Positions 34,901 to 42,497 of a DNA stretch of 64,000 nucleotides are shown here, piece after piece. The position numbers and the translations under genes were made by a program. Origin of the DNA: Syntrophorhabdales bacterium (GTDB lineage: Bacteria > Desulfobacterota > Syntrophorhabdia > Syntrophorhabdales > WCHB1-27). The stretch lies in the NCBI GenBank assembly GCA_035541455.1, contig DATKNH010000160.1:1-64000 (forward strand), given 5' to 3'. How positions within the stretch are numbered: the stretch's first letter is position 1; each line of letters opens with the position of its first letter. The notes under the pieces are model-generated. The model saw nothing but the letters and a program-made list of their open reading frames with translations, searched no databases and was not told the DNA's origin.

Positions 34901-34973
34901 CTGCAGAAGCGGCGCTCTCGATCTGGGCGGCGTAACTAACAGGCAGACGTGGTCTGTGATTCAGGCCTTGTAG
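31908..34973 (+). CDS. double HdrA-type flavin/iron-sulfur protein (BamE-like)
   Basis: This is a protein of about 1021 residues made of two HdrA units in tandem. The first 465 residues have an FAD site (GAGVAG, about residue 23), a [4Fe-4S] motif CTGCGTCSEYCP and the HdrA Cys region DCSMCILSP. The second half is a complete canonical HdrA: FVCDCGTNIA, CTPRTHEPVF, NIREHCSLVH, FAD site GGGVAGMKAA (about 609) and two C-terminal clusters (CSGCGLCRSVCP and CKGCGVCVSSC). HdrA flavin is the bifurcation site in the Hdr family. The only good ribosome binding site (AAGGAGG) is 7 bases before an in-frame ATT at 31908; TTG 31887 and ATG 31965 are alternatives. BamE of benzoyl-CoA reductase is also HdrA-like. 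Confidence 0.88.
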   Translation: MSTDARLIQLPARKSIGAVMVVGAGVAGIQAALDAAASGFKVYLVDKGPAIGGKMSQLDKTFPTNDCSMCILSPKFIECATNPNITMLMNTRIEAVEGVAGDFDVHLLQEPRYVIEEKCTGCGTCSEYCPIFVPDIYNEELSTTKCIHVHFPQAVPAKSIVDATRCLFLTRKECQICVPTCKNKAIDFHQQAAKTTLKAGSLILAPGYEPFDPLMQSQYAYDRFTNVVTSLEFERLLSASGPNNGELLRPSNGKTPHKIAWVQCVGSRDESSGCTYCSAVCCMYATKQVILSKEHHPEIEAVVLHNDIRAYGKGFERFYERAKSMSGVRYVWAKPAVVGECAETKNVILRYRTNSGEVKDEEFDLVVLSVGLHAPMGNRELAGKLGIEVNQHGFCESPSFAPMETSRPGVFNCGVFHAPMDIPDAVTQASGAASLASQLLTKARGTMVERKIFPEERDVTGEPPRVGIFVCDCGTNIARVVDVPQTVEYAKELPCVAHAVEETFACSVDSVNHIIETIKRESLNRVVVAACTPRTHEPVFQNALREAGLNPYLFEFANIREHCSLVHMADKERATDKAKDLLRMAATRATLLEPLYRVSYGVTRSALVIGGGVAGMKAALGLAEQGINVYLIEKSNSLGGLAARIPETLEGADVKSFVDGLITEVNNNEFIEVLTNAELVEFSGYVGNFTSLVRVATAASLNAISHGVTIVATGAEELKPHESYLYGVDDRVVTLLELDEAMEKDSQRCKSCTSVVFIQCVGSRDEQRPYCSRVCCSHSVKSALKLKEMNPHMDVYIIYRDMRTYGLKEDYYKKASDQGVIFIRYETDDRPEIEPVHEDGRDFLRLVVTEPVLGQRLEIDADMVCVASASIPPEGNRLLSQLLKVPLNEDGFFMEAHMKLRPVDFATDGIFMCGTAHSPKSIEESIAQAQAAAARAMTVLAKEELEAGGAVSRVTRARCSGCGLCRSVCPYQAIAAGEDGVAVVNEAICKGCGVCVSSCRSGALDLGGVTNRQTWSVIQAL

Positions 34974-34993
34974 GGATGCACGTCGAGGTGTGA

Positions 34994-35458
34994 ATGAAGA
35001 TAGAAACGGATACCTGGGAACCAAAGATCGTCGCATTCCTGTGTAACTGGTGCAGCTACGCAGGGGCAGACCTGGCAGGCACGAGCCGCATCCAGTATCC
35101 CTCCAACATACGGGTGGTGCGGGTGCCCTGCTCCGGGAGGATCGATCCGCTTTTTATCCTCGCCAGTCTCCAAAAAGGCGCCGATGGCGTGCTGGTGAGC
35201 GGGTGCCATCCGGGAGATTGCCATTACCTGACGGGCAACTACAGCGCGAGAAGAAAATTTGCACTCCTCAAAAGCTTCCTTGCCTACATTGGCCTTGAAG
35301 AAGAACGCGTACAATTCAGCTGGGTCTCCGCATCGGAAGGGATCCGTTTTGCAAAAGTAGTGGAACAGGTGACAGCCCGCATAAAAGCATTGGGCAAGTC
35401 AACACGCCTCGTGAAAGAAGTACCCGGAGGTCCGCTCAATGTCGCAGCTCACCAGTGA
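34994..35458 (+). CDS. MvhD/FlxD-like [2Fe-2S] protein
   Basis: This 154-residue protein belongs to the MvhD family: FLCNWCSYAGADLAGTSR near the N-terminus, RVPCSGR in the middle, and SGCHPGDCHY. These Cys ligate a [2Fe-2S] cluster that connects HdrA to an electron-donating module. It begins 20 bases after the HdrA gene and overlaps the next gene by 20 bases. In Desulfovibrio FlxD plays this role in the FlxABCD-HdrABC complex; BamF is its counterpart in benzoyl-CoA reductase. No in-frame UGA is seen, so this copy uses Cys. Confidence 0.9.
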   Translation: MKIETDTWEPKIVAFLCNWCSYAGADLAGTSRIQYPSNIRVVRVPCSGRIDPLFILASLQKGADGVLVSGCHPGDCHYLTGNYSARRKFALLKSFLAYIGLEEERVQFSWVSASEGIRFAKVVEQVTARIKALGKSTRLVKEVPGGPLNVAAHQ

Positions 35459-36392
35459 GATCAGGGAAGCTGCCCGCAGACTCCTTAAGGACGGCCAGGT
35501 CCAGGTCGTCATAGGATTTGAGCGGGGAAGCCTGCCGCTGCGGAGCCGCCCCTGCTTCGTCAGAAGAGCGGAAGATACAGACAGGCTCGTATGGAACGGA
35601 TTCTGCGAGGCAAGCCTTGCACGCTATCTGCCCAAGCGGAAAGAGAAAGCGGCTGTTGTGGCAAAGGGGTGTGACAGCCGCGCCATTGTCGAGCTGATCA
35701 AGGAGAACCAGGTCGCGAGGGATCGGCTGGTCATCATCGGCGTACCGTGTAATAGGATGATCAACGGGTCTCTCATCAAGACAGCTATGGGTTCCGTCAA
35801 CGCTGTTGATGATCATCAGGACGGGGAACACCTGATTGTGAGAGGAGCCGTGACAGAGGTAATCCTCAGCCGCAGTGAGTTCTTCCTCGAGCATTGCAAA
35901 GAGTGCACCCATCCTGATCCTGTCCTCTACGATCTTCTTGTTGGGCATGCCAGTCCGGAGGAGCCGAAGGGTACGTTTTCCGATGTGGAGGCATTTGGTT
36001 CGCTCAATGAAGAATCACGGTGGGCCTACTATTCTGAAGAAATGCGCAAGTGCATCCGGTGCTACGCATGCCGCAACGCCTGTTCTTTGTGCTACTGCCC
36101 CGAGTGCTTCGTGGATACATCGCAGCCCCGGTGGCTCGGTAAATCCAACGACCTGTCAGACACCATGATCTTTCACCTGATCCGCGCCTTCCACCTGGCG
36201 GGACGCTGCGTAGCCTGCGGCGCCTGCGAGCGCGCTTGTCCAATGGGGGTGGATCTCCGGAAACTGAATAGAAAGTTGCAGAAGGATGTGAAGGACCTCT
36301 TCAAGTTCGAAGCGGGCCTGAGCCTCGACGAAGTCTCACCTCTGGCAAGTTTCCGTATTGACGACCCTGAACCACCCATGGTGGATCCATGA
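35439..36392 (+). CDS. FlxC-like iron-sulfur subunit
   Basis: This is a 317-residue protein with an N-terminal FrhB-like region (VVAKGCDSRAIVELIKENQV, EHCKECTHP). Two [4Fe-4S] motifs lie in the C-terminal half: CIRCYACRNACSLCYCPEC and CVACGACERACPMGVDLR. It looks like the FlxC/4Fe-4S dicluster proteins beside HdrA in sulfate reducers and syntrophs. It overlaps the MvhD-like gene before it and, by 4 bases, the gene after it. Proposed role: electron relay between the NAD(P)H-oxidising subunit and the MvhD-like protein. Confidence 0.8.
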   Translation: MSQLTSEIREAARRLLKDGQVQVVIGFERGSLPLRSRPCFVRRAEDTDRLVWNGFCEASLARYLPKRKEKAAVVAKGCDSRAIVELIKENQVARDRLVIIGVPCNRMINGSLIKTAMGSVNAVDDHQDGEHLIVRGAVTEVILSRSEFFLEHCKECTHPDPVLYDLLVGHASPEEPKGTFSDVEAFGSLNEESRWAYYSEEMRKCIRCYACRNACSLCYCPECFVDTSQPRWLGKSNDLSDTMIFHLIRAFHLAGRCVACGACERACPMGVDLRKLNRKLQKDVKDLFKFEAGLSLDEVSPLASFRIDDPEPPMVDP

Positions 36393-37438
36393 TGCCTGAG
36401 AACATGCGGCTCTTGAGAAAGGAGCGGCTGGAGTTGTTTCTCCAAACCCTTCTCGACAATCGCATTGTCTTCGCGCCCGTGAAGAAAGGAGACATGCTTC
36501 TCTTTGAAGAAATCGAGTCTGCCCGGGATGCGGCGCTGGGTGAAGGCACTACGAAGAACTCCCCAAAGGGTGCCCTGTTCCCTCAGACGGAACGACTCTT
36601 TGCGTACCGACGTACAAAGGAAGGCATTGACATAGAAGCAGCCGCCACATCGGATAAAGAACGAGTCCTCTTTGGTATCCACCCCTGTGACGCGAGGGCG
36701 ATGCTTCTCCTTGAGCGGGTCTTCGGAGGCCGCATCGAAGATCCATACTACGCGGAAAAACGACGCAGGACCATCGTGGTCAGCATGGCGTGCACGCATC
36801 CCGATGCCGCCTGTTTCTGCCTTGCGCTCGGCGGAGGCCCCTGCTCTCAAGAGGGATCCGATCTCCTTCTCTTTGACATCGGGGATCGCTATCTTGTCAG
36901 AGCATCAGGCGAGAAAGGGAAGCTCCTCCTCACATACACGATCTTCGAAGATGCTGACGAGGAATCTCTCGATACAGCGAAGAAAATAGAACAATCGGCT
37001 GAGTCGTCGATGCAGCCCGTGGGCTCACTGCAGCGTACTGCGGATGAAGACCTGGGGAAGCGCCTGGACGCATTCTTTGATGATCCCCTGTGGAATGAAC
37101 TCACTGAGTCGTGCCTGAGCTGCGGGATCTGTACGTACCTTTGCCCCACGTGCCATTGCTTCGACATTTCAGATGAAGCCGGGTCCGTGACGGGGGAGAG
37201 GATCAGGACATGGGACTCCTGTCAGTTCGCATTGTTCACACGCCAGGCATCCGGTTTCAATCCACGGCCATCCGCGAGAGAACGATTCAGGCAACGAATG
37301 ATGCACAAGTTCAGTCATCTCCCAAAGAACGTTGGCATGGCGGGATGTGTCGGCTGCGGCCGGTGTGTGACCCAATGTCCGGTCAACCTGGATTTTAGAG
37401 AAGTCTTGCTCACCTTGTCCAGGAAAGAGGCAACATAA
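36389..37438 (+). CDS. FlxB/AsrA-like 4Fe-4S dicluster protein
   Basis: This is a 349-residue protein resembling the beta subunit of sulfhydrogenase (HydB) and AsrA: FGIHPCDARAMLLLERVF and the CFCLALGGGPC motif, then two [4Fe-4S] sites, CLSCGICTYLCPTCHCFDI and CVGCGRCVTQCPVNLDFRE. It pairs with the following FAD/NAD-binding reductase, as AsrA with AsrB or HydB with HydG. Its stop overlaps the next start by one base (TAATG). It probably carries electrons from the flavoprotein to the Fe-S chain. Confidence 0.85.
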   Translation: MMPENMRLLRKERLELFLQTLLDNRIVFAPVKKGDMLLFEEIESARDAALGEGTTKNSPKGALFPQTERLFAYRRTKEGIDIEAAATSDKERVLFGIHPCDARAMLLLERVFGGRIEDPYYAEKRRRTIVVSMACTHPDAACFCLALGGGPCSQEGSDLLLFDIGDRYLVRASGEKGKLLLTYTIFEDADEESLDTAKKIEQSAESSMQPVGSLQRTADEDLGKRLDAFFDDPLWNELTESCLSCGICTYLCPTCHCFDISDEAGSVTGERIRTWDSCQFALFTRQASGFNPRPSARERFRQRMMHKFSHLPKNVGMAGCVGCGRCVTQCPVNLDFREVLLTLSRKEAT

Positions 37439-38283
37439 TGCAAAATCCCTATGTGCCATTTCCGATGAAAATCGATGATATCATCCTCGAGACAGAAGAT
37501 CGCAAAATAAAGACGTTCGTTCTCTCATTCATGCGGGAAGAAGATAGAAAGCAGTTTGCTTACGTACCAGGCCAGTTCGCAGAGCTTTCTGTATTCGGCA
37601 CGGGAGAGGCGCCCTTTGGCATGGCTTCCACACCGACACAGCCGAAGCACCTTGAATTTAGCGTAAGTGCGATTGGCGCAGTGACAGGGGCCCTCCACAG
37701 CATGCACAAGGGAGAGATAGTTGGCGTGCGCGGGCCGCTGGGCAACGGGTACCCTCTTGAGAGCCTCAAAGGGAAAAACCTCCTCCTCATCGGCGGCGGT
37801 TTCGGTTTTTCGACACTCCGTTCCCTGACGAACTACATTCTTGACGAAAGAAACAGGCAAGAGTATGGAACTCTGACGGTGGTGTACGGTGCGAGAAAAC
37901 CTGGTCTTCTTCTCTACAAGGAGGACCTGGAACTCTGGAAGAAGAGAACCGATCTGAAGGTGCATCTCACAGTGGATGTGGAGGCTGACGGCTGGCAGGG
38001 TCATGTCGGCCTGGTACCTGACGTAGTGCGTTCAACGGCGCCGAGCGCCAATGACACAGTCGCCATCGTCTGCGGACCCCCGATCATGATGAAGTTCACC
38101 TTGCCGGTGGTGAAGGACCTGAACTTCAGGGATGAGAATATTCTTTTTTCCCTGGAGATGCAGATGAAGTGCGGCATAGGAAAGTGTGGCCGCTGTAATG
38201 TGGGCAGCAAGTACGTCTGCGGCGATGGACCGGTTTTTTCCCAGTTGCAGCTTGCCGGTTTGACAGGAGAGGCCCATTTTTAG
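37438..38283 (+). CDS. FlxA/AsrB-like FAD- and NAD(P)-binding reductase
   Basis: This is a 281-residue ferredoxin-NAD(P)+-reductase-fold protein of the HydG/AsrB/PyrK type. The FAD part has APFGMASTP, and the nucleotide part has IGGGFGFSTLRSL and VCGPPIMMKF. A C-terminal [2Fe-2S] site has MKCGIGKCGRCNVGSKYVC. It would exchange electrons with NADH or NADPH, making it the pyridine-nucleotide entry or exit point of this complex. It lies 13 bases before the AOR gene. Confidence 0.88.
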   Translation: MQNPYVPFPMKIDDIILETEDRKIKTFVLSFMREEDRKQFAYVPGQFAELSVFGTGEAPFGMASTPTQPKHLEFSVSAIGAVTGALHSMHKGEIVGVRGPLGNGYPLESLKGKNLLLIGGGFGFSTLRSLTNYILDERNRQEYGTLTVVYGARKPGLLLYKEDLELWKKRTDLKVHLTVDVEADGWQGHVGLVPDVVRSTAPSANDTVAIVCGPPIMMKFTLPVVKDLNFRDENILFSLEMQMKCGIGKCGRCNVGSKYVCGDGPVFSQLQLAGLTGEAHF

Positions 38284-38296
38284 ATAAGGAGCGCGC

Positions 38297-40114
38297 ATGT
38301 TTGGCTGGAAAGGAAAACTCCTGAGAATCGATCTTTCCACACACCTGATCAGGACAGAGGCGCTGCCGCCTCGCTTGATGAAGGAGTACATCGGTGGCCG
38401 CGGCATGTGCGCGCGGATCCTGTTTGATGAAATAGATCCCCGCATTGACGCTCTCAGCCCCGACAACAAACTCATCTTCGCGCCTGGCCCTTTAACCGGC
38501 ACCGGTGCCCCTGCTGCGAGCCGCTATATCGTCTCGGCTAAATCACCCCTGAGCAACTGCGTGTCCAGTCCGTGTTGCGGAGGCTACCTGGCTGCGAACC
38601 TGAAATACTCCGGGTATGACCTCGTTATCTTCGAAGGCAGATCGCCGGAACCTGTCTACGCAAGTATCTGTGACGATCGTGTTGAGTTGAGGCCTGCACG
38701 CCACCTCTGGGGAAAGACAAGCCACGATACCGAAGAGGCGATTCGCGCTGAAATGAAGTCCGGCGACGGCCTGGACAACTGGGCCCTCAATGCTATGGGC
38801 ATTGCCAATATCGGCCCTGCCGGAGAAAACCTGGTTCGGTTCGCGAGCATCATGGCTGACGGCGGACGCGCTGCAGGGAGATCGGGCCTTGGTGCTGTCA
38901 TGGGCTCAAAGAATCTCAAAGCTATTGTTTCGCTGGGCAAGGGTCACGTTAATATAGCAGACGTAGAGGGTTTCCGAAAAGCAGTGATGGCTTTTTACCA
39001 GGAGGGGCGCGATAACGGAGAATTGCGGAAACGGAGAAGGTACGGCACGTGGTCGCTGCCCGGCCGTGCCAACGCCAGCAAGAGCCAGGCAACCTACAAT
39101 TTCAAGGAAGGATACTCTGAAGCGTTTGCAAAATATGAAGATCCGGAAGTTATCCGCGACCTCATTCGCGTGCGGGATGAGGCTTGCTTTGCCTGCCCCT
39201 TCTCCTGCGGCAAGCGAAGCCGCATCAAGGATACAGACTACCCTCTGACCGCTAAAGGTCCCGAACACGAAACCATGGCTCTTCTGGGATCAAATTGCGG
39301 CCTTGAGTACATGGAGGACATCTGCAGGGCCAATTATATCTGCAACGAACTGGGCATGGATACGATCACCGCAGGCGCCATGATCTCCCTCGCAATGGAA
39401 CTCTTTGAAGAGGGACATCTTCCGGAGAGAGAGATCGGCTACCCGCTTCCCTTCGGGAGCACAAATATGCTCCGCCTGCTGAACGAGATCGCTCTGCGGC
39501 AGGGAATCGGTGACCTTATGGCTGAAGGTGGTGTGGCGTTTGCGTCGCGGTATGGACATCCTGAGCTCTTCATGGGCGTCAAGGGCATGGGAATCCCTGC
39601 CTGGCATCCTCAGGCCTTCGATGCGCTCGGGCTTCAGTATGCCACCAGCAACACCGGCGGGAGCCACACAAAATCGACCATGCCATTTTATGAAGGTCGT
39701 AAGGATCCGGCGCGTTTTGTGGAGTTCACAAAAAAAGACCAGGATTACATTTCCGCTGCTGATTCAGGAGTCCTGTGCTGGATCATCTACCACGGACCGT
39801 TGTGGGGAGAAAAACTCGCGGAGTGGTTGACGTACGTGACAGGCGTGGAGCATACGGTGCAGGGAATGGATATCGTGGGGGAAAGAATCTGGAATCTCGA
39901 ACGGTTATTCAACCTCAGGGCAGGCTTGACAGGTAAGGACGACTGTCTGCCGCCAAGGATAACGAGAGAACCCCGCGTTAAGAATCGTGTGGTTCAACTG
40001 GACAGGTTATTGGACGAGTACTACGCATCAAGGGGCTGGGACTCATCAGGTGTGCCTACCAGAGAAAAATTGCAGGAGCTGGGGCTGGAAGAGGAAGGGG
40101 CTTACGTGCTATGA
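38297..40114 (+). CDS. tungsten-containing aldehyde:ferredoxin oxidoreductase family protein
   Basis: This is a 605-residue AOR-family protein with the tungstopterin fold: IGGRGMCARILFDE and APGPLTGTGAPAASRY at the N-terminus, and SPCCGGYLAANLKYSGYD. The [4Fe-4S] ligands are in CFACPFSCGKRSR, with a late Cys in TGKDDCLPPR. DALGLQYATSNTGGSHTKS supplies the bis-pterin contact region. The family oxidises aldehydes to acids with ferredoxin or reduces acids in reverse; BamB, the benzoyl-CoA-reducing subunit, is a relative. Length suits AOR more than BamB (about 650). Being in one operon with Hdr/Flx-like subunits suggests a large complex. It overlaps the next ferredoxin gene by 4 bases. Confidence 0.88.
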   Translation: MFGWKGKLLRIDLSTHLIRTEALPPRLMKEYIGGRGMCARILFDEIDPRIDALSPDNKLIFAPGPLTGTGAPAASRYIVSAKSPLSNCVSSPCCGGYLAANLKYSGYDLVIFEGRSPEPVYASICDDRVELRPARHLWGKTSHDTEEAIRAEMKSGDGLDNWALNAMGIANIGPAGENLVRFASIMADGGRAAGRSGLGAVMGSKNLKAIVSLGKGHVNIADVEGFRKAVMAFYQEGRDNGELRKRRRYGTWSLPGRANASKSQATYNFKEGYSEAFAKYEDPEVIRDLIRVRDEACFACPFSCGKRSRIKDTDYPLTAKGPEHETMALLGSNCGLEYMEDICRANYICNELGMDTITAGAMISLAMELFEEGHLPEREIGYPLPFGSTNMLRLLNEIALRQGIGDLMAEGGVAFASRYGHPELFMGVKGMGIPAWHPQAFDALGLQYATSNTGGSHTKSTMPFYEGRKDPARFVEFTKKDQDYISAADSGVLCWIIYHGPLWGEKLAEWLTYVTGVEHTVQGMDIVGERIWNLERLFNLRAGLTGKDDCLPPRITREPRVKNRVVQLDRLLDEYYASRGWDSSGVPTREKLQELGLEEEGAYVL

Positions 40115-40482
40115 GGATAAAGATAGATTACAAAGCATGTACCGGCTGTAAGCAGTGCGAGATAATCTGCTCCCTGGCACACACGAATACGATCAACCCT
40201 TGGCGCTCCAGGATACGCGTGTACGTCGGAGAAGAATTCTGTCTGCCGGTCATTGCTGGTCCCTACACCGAGGCTGCCTGCAACTCGAAAGGCATCACTA
40301 TGGTGGATGGCGTGGAGGTAGACGCGTGTGTCGTCTGCAGGGCATCATGCCCAGTGAAATCGGTCTACAAGGAGCCTGATACCGGCATTCCCCTGAAGTG
40401 CGATTTTTGTGGCGAACCTCCGAACCCCCAATGCGTTCAGTGGTGCGCCCCGAATGCCTTGACACTCGTCGAAGATACGTAG
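40111..40482 (+). CDS. AOR-associated ferredoxin-like small subunit
   Basis: This 123-residue protein has multiple [4Fe-4S] ligand groups: CTGCKQCEIICS, CVVCRASCP, and CDFCGEPPNPQCVQWC. It is the typical small electron-transfer subunit encoded beside three-subunit AORs (AorA type) and beside BamB (BamC). It starts 4 bases inside the AOR gene. It likely wires the tungsten subunit to the Hdr-type proteins. Confidence 0.88.
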   Translation: MRIKIDYKACTGCKQCEIICSLAHTNTINPWRSRIRVYVGEEFCLPVIAGPYTEAACNSKGITMVDGVEVDACVVCRASCPVKSVYKEPDTGIPLKCDFCGEPPNPQCVQWCAPNALTLVEDT

Positions 40483-40486
40483 AAAA

Positions 40487-41092
40487 ATGCAACAGTATTT
40501 GAAGCCGACCTTCTTCATCGACTGCGATGCACCAAATGTCGCGAAGAAATCTATGGAACTCACTGCGGACACAGTTGATGAGCACGATAAAGCAATTCAT
40601 CTCTTCATGTTCGTGCGGGATCAGATCAGGTATAACGTCTACACACCACGGCCTGAGGCTGAAGATTTCAAGGCAAGCCATGTCCTCGCACGAGGAGAGG
40701 GCTACTGCGTCCAGAAGGCAGTGCTGCTTGTTGCTCTCGCGCGTGCATCGCGTATTCCTGCCCGCCTCAGGTTTGCAGAAATTCGCCAACACCTTATTTC
40801 TCCATCGCTGCTTGAAAAGAGAGGAAGCAATATCTTCCCCTACCATGGGCTCGCCGATCTCAATATTCATGGACGCTGGATAAAGGCAACGCCCACCTAT
40901 GACAGCCAGTACTGCAAGAAAGCGGGCGTCGAGCCTATTGAGTTCGATGGAACAAACGACGCGCTGCTTCCGCTTCGTGCTGTCGACGGAAGGCTGAATG
41001 TCGACTATATCAAAGACCGGGGGTTTTTCGAAGACCTCCCTCTGGACGAAATACGAAAGCACTCTGTCTCGTGGAAATACATAAAAACCTAG
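40487..41092 (+). CDS. transglutaminase-like (papain-fold) protein
   Basis: This is a 201-residue cytosolic protein with a transglutaminase-like core: the Cys in RGEGYCVQKAVLLVALAR (Cys74), His in FPYHGLADLNIHG (about residue 120), and Asp in KATPTYDS (about 139). N- and C-terminal extensions are short. It follows the AOR ferredoxin gene by 4 bases, so it is part of the same transcription unit, but no established role links this fold to AOR complexes. It may be a protease, an amide-transferase or a cofactor/assembly factor. Confidence 0.8.
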   Translation: MQQYLKPTFFIDCDAPNVAKKSMELTADTVDEHDKAIHLFMFVRDQIRYNVYTPRPEAEDFKASHVLARGEGYCVQKAVLLVALARASRIPARLRFAEIRQHLISPSLLEKRGSNIFPYHGLADLNIHGRWIKATPTYDSQYCKKAGVEPIEFDGTNDALLPLRAVDGRLNVDYIKDRGFFEDLPLDEIRKHSVSWKYIKT

Positions 41093-41169
41093 GGGTTGCT
41101 TTGAACTTTCGGCCGTTTTTTGCAGATAGCCTGAGACCCGCATTTCAATCTTCCTGAGGAAACTGCATC

Positions 41170-42408
41170 TTGTCTGACAAGAATGTGATTTTGATCCTTG
41201 CCACACTTAATACGAAAGGCGCTGAGGCCCTTTACCTGTGCGAGATGTTGAGAGGCCTCGGTGTAGAGCCTTTTCTTATGGATCTTTCAATGAAGCACGG
41301 GGACCAACTCGGAGCAACCGTTTCAGCTGATCAAGTCGCCCTGGCTGGCGGAAGCAGCCTGGAATTCGTGAGCGCGTCAAGGGATATGAGCAACAGTATG
41401 GACGTTATGACCAGCGGGGCTACCAACCTGGCGCGCACGCTCGTACAGAATGGCAAAATCGGTGGTGTTATAGGCATAGGGGGCTACACCGGGACGTTTA
41501 TGATCACTGCGGTGATGCAGACCCTCCCCTTCGGATTGCCTAAGATCATGGTTTCGTCCGCGGCCGCGCTGCCCGGCCTCTCCAACCAGTTCCTTAAAAC
41601 GAGTGACATCATGCTGTTTCACTCTGTGATTGAAATCTCAGGTCTCACAAATCCGGTACGGAATATTCTTGAGAGGGCTGTCCATGCAATGCGAGGCATG
41701 CTGGGCGGCCACATCGGCGCTCCGCTTTTCGACAAGAATAAAGCAATCGCCATGACCATGCTCAACATATGCGAGAACTGCGCCAGGTCAGTCCGGCTTG
41801 CAATGGAGAAAGAAGGCTACCAGGTCATCGGGTTCCACGCTGCGGGGATCAGCGACAGGGCCATGGAGGAGATGATTTTAGAAGGGCTGTTTCGAATGGT
41901 CATTGATCTTGCACCGGGTGGCGTGGGCGAACATCTGTACGGCTTCATGCGCGACGCCGGACCCCATCGATTGGAAGCCGCGGGAAAGGCCGGCATCCCG
42001 CAGATTGTATCCACGTGTGGCATCAACCATATCACACCATCAAGATCGATGACGGGGCCAAAATACAGCGAGCGCCGAACATACCAGCTTGACAGGTTCC
42101 GGACGTGGTTTCGAATGACGCCAGGGGAGTTGCAGGAAGTGTCCCACGTGTTTGCCGATAAGCTGAATCGTTCGTCGGCACCAGTGAGGTTCCTCATTCC
42201 CCTGCGCGGATGGTCCTCGATTGAATCACCGGGCAGCCCGACCTACGATCCTGAAGAGGATGCGCTCTTTACTCAAGGTCTGAAAAAGATGCTGAACAAA
42301 GAAATCAAAGTGATCGAGGTCGATGCCAACATGGAAGATCCTGCATTCTCAGCCGCGGTCATAAACGCTGCATTTGACCTGCTCAGGAACAGCCCGGCCA
42401 AGGGCTAA
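41170..42408 (+). CDS. UPF0261 (Tm-1-like ATP-binding) protein, copy 1
   Basis: This 412-residue protein resembles UPF0261: LILATLNTKGAEALYLCEML at the N-terminus, VIGIGGYTGTFMITAVMQTLPFGLPKIMVSS in the nucleotide-binding domain, and the C-terminal domain with RFLIPLRGWSSIESPGSPTYDPEEDA. It starts at TTG 41170. Tm-1 of plants binds ATP in its N-terminal domain; the bacterial enzymes are not characterised. Copies 2 and 3 lie at 57.3 and 59.4 kb near the PEP-synthase-like genes. Its closeness to the AOR locus hints at a metabolic role, perhaps in aromatic or acyl metabolism. Confidence 0.85.
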   Translation: MSDKNVILILATLNTKGAEALYLCEMLRGLGVEPFLMDLSMKHGDQLGATVSADQVALAGGSSLEFVSASRDMSNSMDVMTSGATNLARTLVQNGKIGGVIGIGGYTGTFMITAVMQTLPFGLPKIMVSSAAALPGLSNQFLKTSDIMLFHSVIEISGLTNPVRNILERAVHAMRGMLGGHIGAPLFDKNKAIAMTMLNICENCARSVRLAMEKEGYQVIGFHAAGISDRAMEEMILEGLFRMVIDLAPGGVGEHLYGFMRDAGPHRLEAAGKAGIPQIVSTCGINHITPSRSMTGPKYSERRTYQLDRFRTWFRMTPGELQEVSHVFADKLNRSSAPVRFLIPLRGWSSIESPGSPTYDPEEDALFTQGLKKMLNKEIKVIEVDANMEDPAFSAAVINAAFDLLRNSPAKG

Positions 42409-42433
42409 AGGAAAAGGGAGCAGGGATAAGGTT

Positions 42434-42480
42434 GCCTTTAGCCTTGTGCCTTTAGCCTTGTGCCTTTAGCCTTGTGCCTT
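42434..42480. repeat. three-copy 14-base tandem repeat
   Basis: GCCTTTAGCCTTGT is repeated three times head to tail (42434-42447, 42448-42461, 42462-42475) with a partial fourth. The unit lies between convergent genes and could form a hairpin with the preceding AAAGGAAAAGGG words. No coding use is apparent. Confidence 0.7.
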
Positions 42481-42497
42481 GATCCTTTAGCCTGCAT

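Noticed and set aside
34994-35458. MvhD-like gene as a selenoprotein, as in BamF.
   Set aside because: All expected positions are Cys codons and the frame contains no UGA before its true stop.
38297-40114. Calling the AOR-family gene bamB (benzoyl-CoA reductase).
   Set aside because: The length is shorter than BamB and the neighbours include Flx-type rather than BamGHI-type subunits; the gene order only partly matches, so the AOR family name is safer.
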